Assembly (NCBI RefSeq): GCF_031626495.1
Contig: NZ_JAMQOJ010000008.1
Span: 62,001 to 126,000 of the forward strand
Reading direction: 5' to 3'
DNA length: 64,000 bases
Origin: Natrinema sp031626495
GTDB taxonomy: Archaea; Halobacteriota; Halobacteria; Halobacteriales; Natrialbaceae
The position numbers and the translations under genes were made by a program. Under the pieces are notes generated by a model that saw nothing but the letters and a program-made list of their open reading frames with translations, did not search any database and had not been told where the DNA came from. This document shows positions 15,955 to 23,890 of the stretch, piece after piece; the stretch's first letter is position 1, and the number at the start of each line of letters is the position of its first letter.

Positions 15955-17859
15955 ATGACGCGTGACTCCGCCGGGGAACCCGGCGCAGACGACGGGGATT
16001 CCGTCGTCTACGATCTCGCTCCCGATTGTACCGCCGACGACATAGAGGAAGGCCGCACCTATCTCGCCGAAATCAACGGCATCGTCGACTACGGCGTTTT
16101 CGTCGACCTCTCTGACTCCGTCTCCGGGCTCGTCCACGAGTCCGTTCTCGAGGGCACCTACGCCGTCGGCGACGAACTCGTCGTCGAACTCGAGAGCGTC
16201 CGCGAGAACGGCGACATCGCCTTCGAGCCCGTCGACGTCGACGACTACACGCTCGCCGAGGTCTCCCACGACTACGCCCTGACCGGCACCGACCGCCTCG
16301 AGGCGAACCTGGGCGAACAGATCCACGTCGAGGGGGAGGTCACGCAGGTCAAACAGACCGCCGGGCCGACGATCTTCCACGTCGCCGACGAGTACGGCGT
16401 CGTTCCCTGCGCCGCATTCGAGGAGGCCGGCGTCCGCGCCTACCCCACCATCGAAGTCGGCGATATCGTCCGCGTGACCGGCACGCCGGAACACCGCGAG
16501 GGCTCGGTCCAGATCGAGGTCGACGGCCTCTCGAAACTCGAGGGCGAAGACGCCGAAGAGGCCCGCGAACGGCTCGAGACGGCACTCGAGGGCCGCGCCG
16601 AACCCCACGACGTCGAGCCGCTGATCGACTGGCCGGCCTTCGAAAAGCTCCGGCCCGATCTGGAGGAAGTCGCTCGACTGCTCCGTCGGACGGTGCTCGA
16701 GGGCCGTCCGATCCGCGTGCGCCACCACGCCGACGGTGACGGGATGTGCGCCGCGGTCCCGGTCCAGATCGCGCTCGAGCGGTTCATCGCCGACGTACAC
16801 GAAGACGAGAACGCGCCGCGACACCTCATCAAGCGCCTCCCCGCGAAGGCCCCCTTCTACGAGATGGAAGACGCCACGCGGGACCTGAACTTCGCGCTCG
16901 AGGACCGCGAGAAACACGGCCAGCAGCTGCCGCTGCTGCTCATGCTGGACAACGGTTCGACGGCCGAGGACGTGCCGGCCTACGAGACGCTGGCTCACTA
17001 CGATATCCCGATCGTCGCGGTCGACCACCACCACCCCGACCCCGAGGCAGTGGGCGACCTGCTCGACGCCCACGTCAACCCGTACCTCCACGACGAGGAT
17101 TACCGGATCACGACGGGGATGCTCTGCGTCGAACTCGCGCGGATGATCTACCCCGAGATGACCGACGAGCTCCGCCATATCCCGGCCGTTGCCGGCCTCT
17201 CTGATCGTTCGAAGGCCGACGCGATGGACGATTACCTCTCGCTCGCGGCCGACGAGGGCTACGACGAGGACCGCCTGCAGGACGTCAGCGAAGCACTCGA
17301 CTACGCCGCCTTCTGGCTGCGATACAACTCCGGCGACCAGCTGATTCAGGACCTGCTGCAGATCGACAGCGACGACGAGGAACGCCACCGCGACCTCGTC
17401 GAGTTCTTCGCCGAGCGCGGTCGCGAGGAGGTCGACGACCAGCTCGAGGCCGCGATGCCGCATCTCGAACACGAGACGCTCGAGAACGGCGCGCACCTCT
17501 ACCGGATCGACGTCGAGAACTACGCCCATCGGTTCACCTACCCCGCGCCAGGCAAGACCACCGGCGAGATCCACGACCGCAAGATCGAGGAGACCGGCGA
17601 CCCGGTTATCACGGTCGGCTACGGCCCGGACTTCGCCGTCCTCCGCAGTGACGGCGTCCGACTGGACATCCCGAATATGGTCTCCGAACTCGAGGCCGAG
17701 ATCGCCGGCGGCGGCGTCTCCGGCGGCGGCCACCTCGTCGTCGGCTCGATCAAGTTCGTCACCGGCAAGCGAGAGGAAGTCATCGACGCCCTGGTCGAGA
17801 AGATGGCCGAGGCCGACATCGACGAAGCGCTCTCGAGTGCGGCCCCGATCGACGACTGA
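15955..17859 (+). CDS. DHH-family phosphoesterase with S1/OB domains (archaeal RecJ-like)
   Basis: 634 residues. Order: an S1 RNA-binding domain (about 25-85, EINGIVDYGVFVDLSDSVSG), an OB-fold (about 100-180, VEGEVTQVKQTAGPTIFHVA), then the DHH catalytic core. In the core, RVRHHADGDGMCAA and VAVDHHHPDP are the metal-binding motifs (DHH-type), LMLDNGS is motif II, and GGGVSGGGHLVVGSIKF is the DHHA1 glycine-rich motif. Archaeal relatives are RecJ-like nucleases acting on single-stranded DNA or RNA, some associated with the replisome. Substrate preference cannot be told. Start chosen from ATG 15955 and the upstream TATA box. Confidence 0.9.
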   Translation: MTRDSAGEPGADDGDSVVYDLAPDCTADDIEEGRTYLAEINGIVDYGVFVDLSDSVSGLVHESVLEGTYAVGDELVVELESVRENGDIAFEPVDVDDYTLAEVSHDYALTGTDRLEANLGEQIHVEGEVTQVKQTAGPTIFHVADEYGVVPCAAFEEAGVRAYPTIEVGDIVRVTGTPEHREGSVQIEVDGLSKLEGEDAEEARERLETALEGRAEPHDVEPLIDWPAFEKLRPDLEEVARLLRRTVLEGRPIRVRHHADGDGMCAAVPVQIALERFIADVHEDENAPRHLIKRLPAKAPFYEMEDATRDLNFALEDREKHGQQLPLLLMLDNGSTAEDVPAYETLAHYDIPIVAVDHHHPDPEAVGDLLDAHVNPYLHDEDYRITTGMLCVELARMIYPEMTDELRHIPAVAGLSDRSKADAMDDYLSLAADEGYDEDRLQDVSEALDYAAFWLRYNSGDQLIQDLLQIDSDDEERHRDLVEFFAERGREEVDDQLEAAMPHLEHETLENGAHLYRIDVENYAHRFTYPAPGKTTGEIHDRKIEETGDPVITVGYGPDFAVLRSDGVRLDIPNMVSELEAEIAGGGVSGGGHLVVGSIKFVTGKREEVIDALVEKMAEADIDEALSSAAPIDD

Positions 17860-18017
17860 GCGCCGGGGCGAACGCGACGCAGCTTTTCATCACGAGTGCG
17901 GTACTGCCACAGTGAAGAGCGGCCGCTCGGTCGATGACTGATCAATCCGAGGGCCGCGGAGATAGAGAGCGAAAAATCAGGGAGACTGAACGGCTGCTCG
18001 AAGCGGCGGTGCCCGGC

Positions 18018-18146
18018 TCAATCGGCGCCGTGTCGGGGCGTGTGACCGCAGTCGTCACAGACGAGCGACTCGTATCGAGCCGCGATCGGCCCGGAACACT
18101 CGGGACAGCGATACGTCGAGTCGGTGGATGCTTGACTGATTACCAT
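18018..18146 (-). CDS. Zinc-ribbon micro-protein (42 aa)
   Basis: A 42-codon frame with YRCPECSGPIAA and LVCDDCGHTP: two CxxC pairs 13 residues apart, a complete zinc ribbon. A TATA-like cttatg at 18171-18176 is ~27 bases upstream, predicting a leaderless transcript. Codon bias is normal for the host. An overlapping plus-strand frame has no recognisable features. Function unknown. Confidence 0.75.
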   Translation of the reverse strand: MVISQASTDSTYRCPECSGPIAARYESLVCDDCGHTPRHGAD

Positions 18147-18170
18147 GTGCGACTCGAGGGTGCGAGCACG

Positions 18171-18176
18171 CATAAG
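18171..18176 (-). promoter_or_regulatory. Predicted TATA box of zinc-ribbon micro-gene
   Basis: Minus strand reads gcgcttatgcgtg, centred ~27 bases before the ATG at 18146. Confidence 0.45.
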
Positions 18177-18277
18177 CGCACCTATTATGGAGTCAGGACT
18201 GTATGAATGGCATTAATTAGGTATTAGGACGAGGACGGTTCCGGCTCGGGCAGCGGACGGACGAGCGACCGCTGGGA

Positions 18278-18601
18278 TCAGAACTGGTAGCGACGTTCGT
18301 CGTCCATCGTCGGGTACTGGTCCGCGCCGGTCATCTCCTCGAATGTCATCCCCGATAGGTACTCGTCGTAGGTTACGTCGTATCCGGATCGGAGCTGGAA
18401 GTCGAGCTTCCCGGTGTCGACGGTCGACTGAAAGAGCATGTGGATCGCCCGCCGGACGAGTTCGTCCGTCTCCTCCGGTTCGAGAGCCGTCTCGAGCAGG
18501 GCCAACTCGTTGCGCGTCTCTCGGTCGAGCGAGACGGTCAGTTCGTCGCCGATGTTGGTGTACGAGTCCGTCACGTCGTCGGTAAGCTCGTCGAGGCTCA
18601 T
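18278..18601 (-). CDS. Ribbon-helix-helix-like protein
   Basis: 107 residues. ELTVSLDRETRNELALLE followed by ETDELVRRAIHMLFQST gives a strand and two helices like a CopG/Arc-type RHH DNA-binding unit, with an acidic N-terminal lead and a C-terminal extension (FEEMTGADQYPTMDDE). Predicted dimeric regulator; target unknown. ATG 18601 is the first Met of the conserved part; the longer frame upstream is Arg-rich shadow sequence. Confidence 0.78.
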   Translation of the reverse strand: MSLDELTDDVTDSYTNIGDELTVSLDRETRNELALLETALEPEETDELVRRAIHMLFQSTVDTGKLDFQLRSGYDVTYDEYLSGMTFEEMTGADQYPTMDDERRYQF

Positions 18602-18672
18602 ACGGGAGGGGACTCGAGCGCGCCGGATAGACCTTTCGTGGTCGGTTCGTGCCCGTAGTATCGTACGCCGAT

Positions 18673-18942
18673 TCAGCGGACGGCCCCGCAGTAGTCGCAG
18701 GTGTCGGCGTCGGCGTCGATCCGCGAGCCGCAGGCGTCGCAGTTCGTCCGCTCGAGGCGGTCGACGTCGTCGTAGCCGGGGGATTCTCGCAGGGAGACGG
18801 CGATACCGATGAGTATGATCGATACGCCGGCGACCGTCCACCCGACGGGGCCGAGGGACAGGTAAAACGCGATGAGATACGGTGCGACGAGTATCGCGAA
18901 CCCGATGGCGATCAGTTTCGGACCGAGCGACTGCGAACTCAT
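18673..18942 (-). CDS. Membrane protein with C-terminal zinc ribbon
   Basis: 89 residues. Two transmembrane helices (LIAIGFAILVAPYLIAFYL and VGWTVAGVSIILIGIAVSL) are followed by a cytoplasmic-looking zinc ribbon (CDACG and CDYCG). Small proteins of this layout are common and uncharacterised in haloarchaea. An alternative start adds five residues (18957). Confidence 0.75.
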   Translation of the reverse strand: MSSQSLGPKLIAIGFAILVAPYLIAFYLSLGPVGWTVAGVSIILIGIAVSLRESPGYDDVDRLERTNCDACGSRIDADADTCDYCGAVR

Positions 18943-19034
18943 GTAAGCGTACGACACATTCTACGGAGAAAAACGCGACGGATACGTCGACGTCGACCAT
19001 CACCCCTAAACCGTCGCTTCCCCAACCCCCGTCG

Positions 19035-19958
19035 ATGACAGCAGAGGCCGGAAAGCGGGCGCTACCGGACGATCAGAAGGCCGTCCGCGAGGCGCTGATC
19101 GCGTGGTACGAGGACGACCACCGCGACTTTCCGTGGCGGCGAACCGACGATCCCTACGAGATCCTCGTCAGTGAGGTCATGAGCCAGCAGACCCAGCTCG
19201 GCCGCGTCGTCGAGGCCTGGGAGGAATTTCTCGAGCGGTGGCCGACGACCGCCGATCTGGCCGACGCCGACCGCGCGGACGTGGTCGGCTTCTGGACCGA
19301 TCACAGTCTCGGGTACAACAACCGGGCGAAGTATCTCCACGAGTCGGCCCAGCAGGTCGAGACGGAGTACGGCGGCGACTTTCCGACCACGCCCGACGAA
19401 CTCCAGGAGCTGATGGGGGTCGGGCCGTACACGGCCAACGCGGTGGCGAGTTTCGCGTTCAACGACGGCGACGCGGTCGTCGACACGAACGTCAAGCGGG
19501 TGCTCTATCGGGCCTTCGGTGTACCGGACGACGACACGGCGTTCGAAGACGCAGCGCAAAAACTCATGCCGGCCGGCCGCTCTCGAGTCTGGAACAACGC
19601 GATCATGGAACTCGGCGGCGTCGCCTGCGAACAGACGCCGAAATGTGACGAGGCGGGCTGTCCGTGGCGCGAGTGGTGCGACGCCTACGCCAGCGGCGAC
19701 TTCACCGCCCCGGACGTCCCCACCCAGCCCAGTTTCGAGGGGAGCCGCCGACAGTTCCGCGGCCGCGTGATCGCCACGTTGCGAGAGTACGACGAACTCG
19801 AGCTCGATACACTCGGCCACCGCATCCGCGTCGACTACGCGCCCGATGGAGAGTACGGCCGCGAGTGGCTCGAAGGACTGCTCGCCGACCTGGCCGACGA
19901 CGAACTGGTCGAAACCACTGACTGCGACGGGGAACGGGTCGCGCGGCTCCGTCGCTGA
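19035..19958 (+). CDS. mutY: A/G-specific adenine glycosylase
   Basis: 307 residues. It removes adenine mispaired with 8-oxoguanine. The HhH-GPD fold is clear: WYEDDHRDFPWRRTDDPYEI, SEVMSQQTQLGRV (catalytic Glu and DNA contacts), LMGVGPYTANAVASFAF (helix-hairpin-helix) and VVDTNVKRVL (catalytic Asp). Four cysteines follow as C-x5-C-x4-C-x5-C (ACEQTPKC, AGCPWREWC), slightly different from the usual C-x6-C-x2-C-x5-C iron-sulfur spacing. A reduced C-terminal domain remains. Start ATG 19035 begins the conserved region. Confidence 0.92.
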   Translation: MTAEAGKRALPDDQKAVREALIAWYEDDHRDFPWRRTDDPYEILVSEVMSQQTQLGRVVEAWEEFLERWPTTADLADADRADVVGFWTDHSLGYNNRAKYLHESAQQVETEYGGDFPTTPDELQELMGVGPYTANAVASFAFNDGDAVVDTNVKRVLYRAFGVPDDDTAFEDAAQKLMPAGRSRVWNNAIMELGGVACEQTPKCDEAGCPWREWCDAYASGDFTAPDVPTQPSFEGSRRQFRGRVIATLREYDELELDTLGHRIRVDYAPDGEYGREWLEGLLADLADDELVETTDCDGERVARLRR

Positions 19959-20055
19959 CCGCTCGCGAACTCGCGATCGACGGTGGACCGGGCGTTCGCC
20001 GTTGGGTGCGCTCGAATGGAATACGTCTTCAGCACGTACCGACAACCGTCACTCG

Positions 20056-21063
20056 ATGAACGCTCTCCTCGTCCCTCTCGTGCTGGCGGTCGTCGCGACT
20101 GCCGTCATCTGGTGGGGGAGTGAACGACTGGAACTCGCCGCCGAGCGTCTCAGCAAGCACTACGGGTTGCCCGTCGCCGTCCACGGGGCCATCGTCGTCG
20201 CCGTCGGCTCGAGCTTCCCCGAACTCAGCTCCATCGTAATTAGCACGGTGCTCCACGGCGAGTTCTCGCTGGGCGTCGGCGCCATCGTCGGGAGCGCGAT
20301 CTTCAACCTGCTCGTCATTCCGGCGTTCTCCGCCCTCTCGACCGACCGACTCGAGGTGACCAGAGATATCGTTCACAAGGACGCGCAGTTCTACGTTATC
20401 AGCGTACTCATCCTGTTCATCGTGTTCGCCCTCGGTGCGACGTACGTGCCGGGAGGAACGAACGAGGCCGCCATCCTGACGCCGCCGCTCGCCCTCATCC
20501 CGCTCGTTTCGTACGGGATCTACGTCTTTCTCCACCAGCAGGACGCCAGCGACCACGTCGCCGACGAGTCGGTCACCGTGAACCCGCGTCGAGAGTGGGC
20601 TCGGCTGACGGTTGCGCTTCTGGTTATCGCCGTCGGCGTCGAGGGGATCGTCCGCGCCGCGCTCACCTTCGGTGCGATCTTCGGTACGCCGTCGTTCCTG
20701 TGGGGGGTGACCGTGATCGCGGCCGCGACGAGCCTGCCGGACGCATTCGTCAGCGTGCGCGCCGCCAGAAACGACGAGAGCGTTACCAGTCTCACGAACG
20801 TCCTCGGGAGCAACACGTTCAACCTGTTGGTCGCCATCCCCGTCGGCGTCCTGCTCGCCGGCTCGGCGACCATCAACTTCCTCGCGGCGGTCCCGACGAT
20901 GGGATTTCTCGCGTTCGCGACGCTCGTGTTCATCGTCTTCACTCGCACCCATCTCGAGCTCACGAATCGCGAAGCGTACGGGTTTCTGGCGTTGTACGCC
21001 CTCTTTCTGTGCTGGATGACGCTCGAATCGATCGGTAGCATCGAGACCGTGCAAGGGATTTGA
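20056..21063 (+). CDS. Sodium/calcium exchanger family (CaCA) membrane transporter
   Basis: 335 residues with about ten hydrophobic helices in two repeats. The alpha-1 repeat contains VAVGSSFPELSSIVIS and VGAIVGSAIFNLLVIP; the alpha-2 repeat contains AAATSLPDAFVSVRAA and VLGSNTFNLLVAIP. These carry the acidic (Glu, Asp) ion-binding residues of the family. It exchanges Ca2+ or another cation for Na+ or H+ across the cytoplasmic membrane. A hydrophilic loop (about 160-185) separates the halves. Confidence 0.92.
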   Translation: MNALLVPLVLAVVATAVIWWGSERLELAAERLSKHYGLPVAVHGAIVVAVGSSFPELSSIVISTVLHGEFSLGVGAIVGSAIFNLLVIPAFSALSTDRLEVTRDIVHKDAQFYVISVLILFIVFALGATYVPGGTNEAAILTPPLALIPLVSYGIYVFLHQQDASDHVADESVTVNPRREWARLTVALLVIAVGVEGIVRAALTFGAIFGTPSFLWGVTVIAAATSLPDAFVSVRAARNDESVTSLTNVLGSNTFNLLVAIPVGVLLAGSATINFLAAVPTMGFLAFATLVFIVFTRTHLELTNREAYGFLALYALFLCWMTLESIGSIETVQGI

Positions 21064-21584
21064 GACGCCCCTTGGCGATCGGACCCCCCGTGACTGGCGG
21101 CCCGGAATCCAACGCGTGAGTCACATCCGCTCCGATCGGCGACGAACGATCGACGCTCGATTCGCGGTCGAGTCCCGTGTCGAGACCGATCTACCGACGG
21201 CGGTCCCCTCACGAGCGAGTCCGAGTAGCGGCGGAAAAGAACGAACGACAACGCCGTGCATTCCCTGGCGGCCAGTTCCAGTGGTTGGCCATCTCGTACG
21301 ATGCTGGCACCGTACTTGTAGCTGCTCGGGAGTTTCAGGCACTGAGAACCCACGAGTCGACTCGTTCGCTCCCTCTGCCGGCTACCGGTGGCAGATATGA
21401 CAGCCGTGCAATATTTTTTCGGACGATATTCTTAGCGAAGCTAGAGAGGCCGCAAACGATGGAATTATAACGACTTGTTAACTCAGGCGAGAGTCACTCG
21501 ACACTGATAATCACTGTGATTGGGTGGCGGGAAAGGCTACCGGTAACAAAATCCGTCTATACGTCTCTGTGGTGAGATCCGATA
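21064..21584. other. 521-base intergenic region, no gene recognised
   Basis: No convincing reading frame; the longest are Arg/Ser-rich shadows. The last ~180 bases are AT-rich for this genome, with caatattttttcgg and attcttag near 21410-21435 and a TATA-like aattataacg near 21465 that could serve the regulator at 21585 with a long leader. Confidence 0.5.
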
Positions 21585-22283
21585 ATGACTACAGTCGTCG
21601 AACTCGAGATTTCGGCCGATCGACTCGGTTTCGACCGGACGTTCGATCGAGTGTCGGCGTTCGAATTCCAGGTTGGTGGGATGATCGGCGGGTCCGCACC
21701 GCTGGTCTGGACGGGTGGACCGGATCAAGAGACCGTTCGCGAGGCGCTCGAGGCGGATCCGTCGGTCGACCTGATCGCGAGCGTCGTCGACGATAGCGGC
21801 AACGCACCGATGGACGACGAAACCGCTGTCGGCCCGGGAGATCGCTGGCTGTTTCGACTCGAGTTCGGCGATAGCGTGAAACTGTTCGAAGAGATCGTGA
21901 CCGAACACGACGGGGCCATTCTGACGGCGCGCGGACACGACGGCCGCTGGATGCTGAAACTACTCTTTCACGATCGCGAGTCGGTCTCGGCCTGTCACGA
22001 ACTCTTCGAGCAGTACGACTACCGGGTGAACGTCACCCGAATCAGCGGCGTCGACGACCTTGCGACGGCGCGGACGCCCCTGACCGAAACGCAGTACGAG
22101 ACGATACACAAGGCCCACGAGTTGGGCTATTTCGACGTGCCGAGAGGCGTTACCCTCAAGGAACTGGCATCGGAGTTGGGTATCTCACATCAGGCGCTCT
22201 CCGAGCGGCTCCGCCGCAGTCACGCCGCCCTCGTCAGCGCCGAACTCTCCGATCGAACTGCGCCGATGGAGATCGATCCGTGA
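21585..22283 (+). CDS. Bacterio-opsin-activator (Bat)-type HTH transcription regulator
   Basis: 232 residues. The N-terminal ~155 residues form a haloarchaeal sensor-like region with no recognised cofactor site. The C-terminal HTH_10 domain is clear: LTETQYETIHKAHELGYF, VTLKELASELGISHQALSER. It is flanked on both sides by long AT-rich intergenic stretches, unlike most neighbours. Same architecture as the gene at 9250. Confidence 0.88.
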   Translation: MTTVVELEISADRLGFDRTFDRVSAFEFQVGGMIGGSAPLVWTGGPDQETVREALEADPSVDLIASVVDDSGNAPMDDETAVGPGDRWLFRLEFGDSVKLFEEIVTEHDGAILTARGHDGRWMLKLLFHDRESVSACHELFEQYDYRVNVTRISGVDDLATARTPLTETQYETIHKAHELGYFDVPRGVTLKELASELGISHQALSERLRRSHAALVSAELSDRTAPMEIDP

Positions 22284-22701
22284 CCGAATCGGGCTCGCCA
22301 ACGCAGCGAGACTGACAGATAGATAACTCCCGCGCTTCCCTGGCTAGATAGTTGCCGACATCAGGTTTCTGTTTGCCATATATACATCGAATGGCCAGTT
22401 TATTCGCCACCAATGGCGTATTTGTCTCGAGGAATAGTTTTATTATTGGACGCACCAACAATAGGATGTCGGCGTGGTGCTGATCGCCCGCCGAACTGTG
22501 AACGACTGGAAGCGCCGGTGGATCACCCGTGCTCGATTACCGATCCGCGGTCATTCGTGGCTGTATGACCGCGTCACACCCGGACACCCGACGGGTCGAC
22601 CCACGGCCCGTCCCGCCGTTTTCGACCCAGCAGTTCAATGGTCGTTCAAAACTAGTCCGTAGATTTATCTGTTTGTCAGGAATACTCTCCCGAGAAGGAG
22701 A
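22284..22701. other. 418-base AT-rich intergenic region, no gene recognised
   Basis: AT-rich relative to neighbours (for example gccatatatacatcg near 22375 and gttttattattgg near 22437) with several TATA-like strings on both strands. No protein frame or RNA gene could be supported. The end contains the promoter and palindrome of the gene at 22702. Confidence 0.5.
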
Positions 22702-22703
22702 GT
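22684..22703. promoter_or_regulatory. Perfect palindrome over the start of the winged-helix gene
   Basis: actctcc, then cgagaa, then ggagagt: 7-base arms and a 6-base centre, ending inside the GTG start codon. It lies 15-40 bases after a TATA-like gatttatc (22662-22669), so it covers the probable transcription start. A self-regulatory operator or an RNA hairpin at the start codon are both possible. Confidence 0.5.
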
Positions 22704-23268
22704 GACCAGTCGCAGCCAGACGGACGCGGTCGATGGACCGACTCGAGCGTCCGATTCGGATGGGGTCTCGTCGGACCTGAGTCTCGACGACATTTATCAC
22801 CTCCTGCAAACGAAGCGTCGTCGTGACGTGCTCCGCTATCTTCGGGACGCAGAGGGACCGGTTCGACTGCGCGAACTCGCCGAACAGATCGCCGCCTGGG
22901 AGCAGGAGACGACCGTCGACAACCTGACATCGGACGAGCGCCAGCGGGTCTACATTTCGTTGTATCAGTCCCACTTGCCGAAACTCGACAATCACGGGAT
23001 CGTCGACTACGACAAGGATCGCGGTCGAGTCGAGGCGACGCCGCTCGCGAACCGGCTGGATTCCTATCTCCAGCCGCCCAGCGAACCCGCGTCGGCCGAT
23101 CGGTGGCCGCTGCGGTACGCGGGGACGGTCGGCCTCTGTGGTCTCTTTCTGGCCGGGATTGCGGCGGGAATCGTCCCGATCGGCGGCCTCGCCGGTGGGG
23201 CAGTCGTCCTCGTTTCGTTCGCGGTCGTGACCGGCGTCCACGCGTGGTCGACCGGTCGCTTCACGTAA
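22702..23268 (+). CDS. Winged-helix regulator with two C-terminal membrane helices
   Basis: 188 residues from a GTG start (no earlier or nearby Met). Residues 25-110 are the DUF7344-like winged helix: DIYHLLQTKRRRDVLRYLRD, the HTH LRELAEQIAA, and the signature YQSHLPKLDNHGIVDYDKDR. Residues ~140-180 form two hydrophobic helices (TVGLCGLFLAGIAAGIV and GAVVLVSFAVVTGV), so it is a membrane-anchored DNA-binding protein. A perfect palindrome overlaps its start. Confidence 0.8.
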   Translation: MTSRSQTDAVDGPTRASDSDGVSSDLSLDDIYHLLQTKRRRDVLRYLRDAEGPVRLRELAEQIAAWEQETTVDNLTSDERQRVYISLYQSHLPKLDNHGIVDYDKDRGRVEATPLANRLDSYLQPPSEPASADRWPLRYAGTVGLCGLFLAGIAAGIVPIGGLAGGAVVLVSFAVVTGVHAWSTGRFT

Positions 23269-23315
23269 GTCACGAAAGTAGCGAGCGGACCGGAGCGCAC
23301 AGCCAGCGACGACCG

Positions 23316-23765
23316 TCAGTCGGCGCGGGAGAGGGCTGCGGCGTTCGGATCACGGGACCGCTCGAGCAGTCGACGGGCGTGAAACGCGACCGAGAAATCC
23401 TGCGGGCTGGGGAGGGCACAGGCCAGCCAGCCGATGGCCGCCGCGGCGACGACCGGCGTCTCGGCCGTCACGTAGCCGGCGGCCGCGAGCCAGAAGACAG
23501 GGATCGCGAGCAACGCGGGTGCGAGAGCTGCAAGTCGGAGGGCCCAAGCGGGCTCGCGACCGGACGGCCGGGGGTGGACGGCGGCCCAGGGGCGGGACGT
23601 CAGGAGCGAGACGACACCTTCGGACCGGCCAGGGAAATAGGAGACGGTGTACTCGACGCGGGCGAGTCGGAGAACCGCCGCGTGCGCCCACTCGTGGGCC
23701 ACCAGTCCGACTGCTACCGCGAGCACGAGCGCACAGCCAGCAACCGCCACGTTCGTTCCGATCAT
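23316..23765 (-). CDS. Small M50-like membrane metallopeptidase homologue
   Basis: 149 residues. The first hydrophobic helix carries a zincin motif, LVAHEWAHAAVLR (HExxH) near residue 25, as in site-2-protease-like and DUF3267 proteins. Further hydrophobic segments are ALRLAALAPALLAIPVFWL and TPVVAAAAIGWLACALP. PSPQDF may be the distant Asp-containing segment (second metal site, as in NPxD-type motifs), but this is weak. Start MIGTNV at 23765 places the first helix at the N terminus. Confidence 0.7.
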   Translation of the reverse strand: MIGTNVAVAGCALVLAVAVGLVAHEWAHAAVLRLARVEYTVSYFPGRSEGVVSLLTSRPWAAVHPRPSGREPAWALRLAALAPALLAIPVFWLAAAGYVTAETPVVAAAAIGWLACALPSPQDFSVAFHARRLLERSRDPNAAALSRAD

Positions 23766-23890
23766 GGAGAACGCGAGACACACCTGTCGGGCACCCCGGC
23801 GAACCGGGGACATCTCGCGCACTCGAGTCGAAACACTGCCGGTGGAAGGTCGTCCGGCTGTACCAGTTGCCGTCTTAAGGGCGAGCGGAC

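Noticed and set aside
15631..17733. 700-codon minus-strand frame opposite the DHH nuclease
   Set aside because: Shadow frame; it also crosses the 5' end of the JAMM gene in another frame, and has no recognisable domain.
17934..18206. 90-codon plus-strand frame over the zinc-ribbon micro-gene
   Set aside because: No domain; the minus-strand frame has two CxxC pairs and a well-placed TATA box and explains the sequence better.
21116..21400. 94-codon plus-strand frame in the 521-base gap
   Set aside because: Ser/Arg/Pro-rich with no hydrophobic core or motif; typical of non-coding high-GC sequence.
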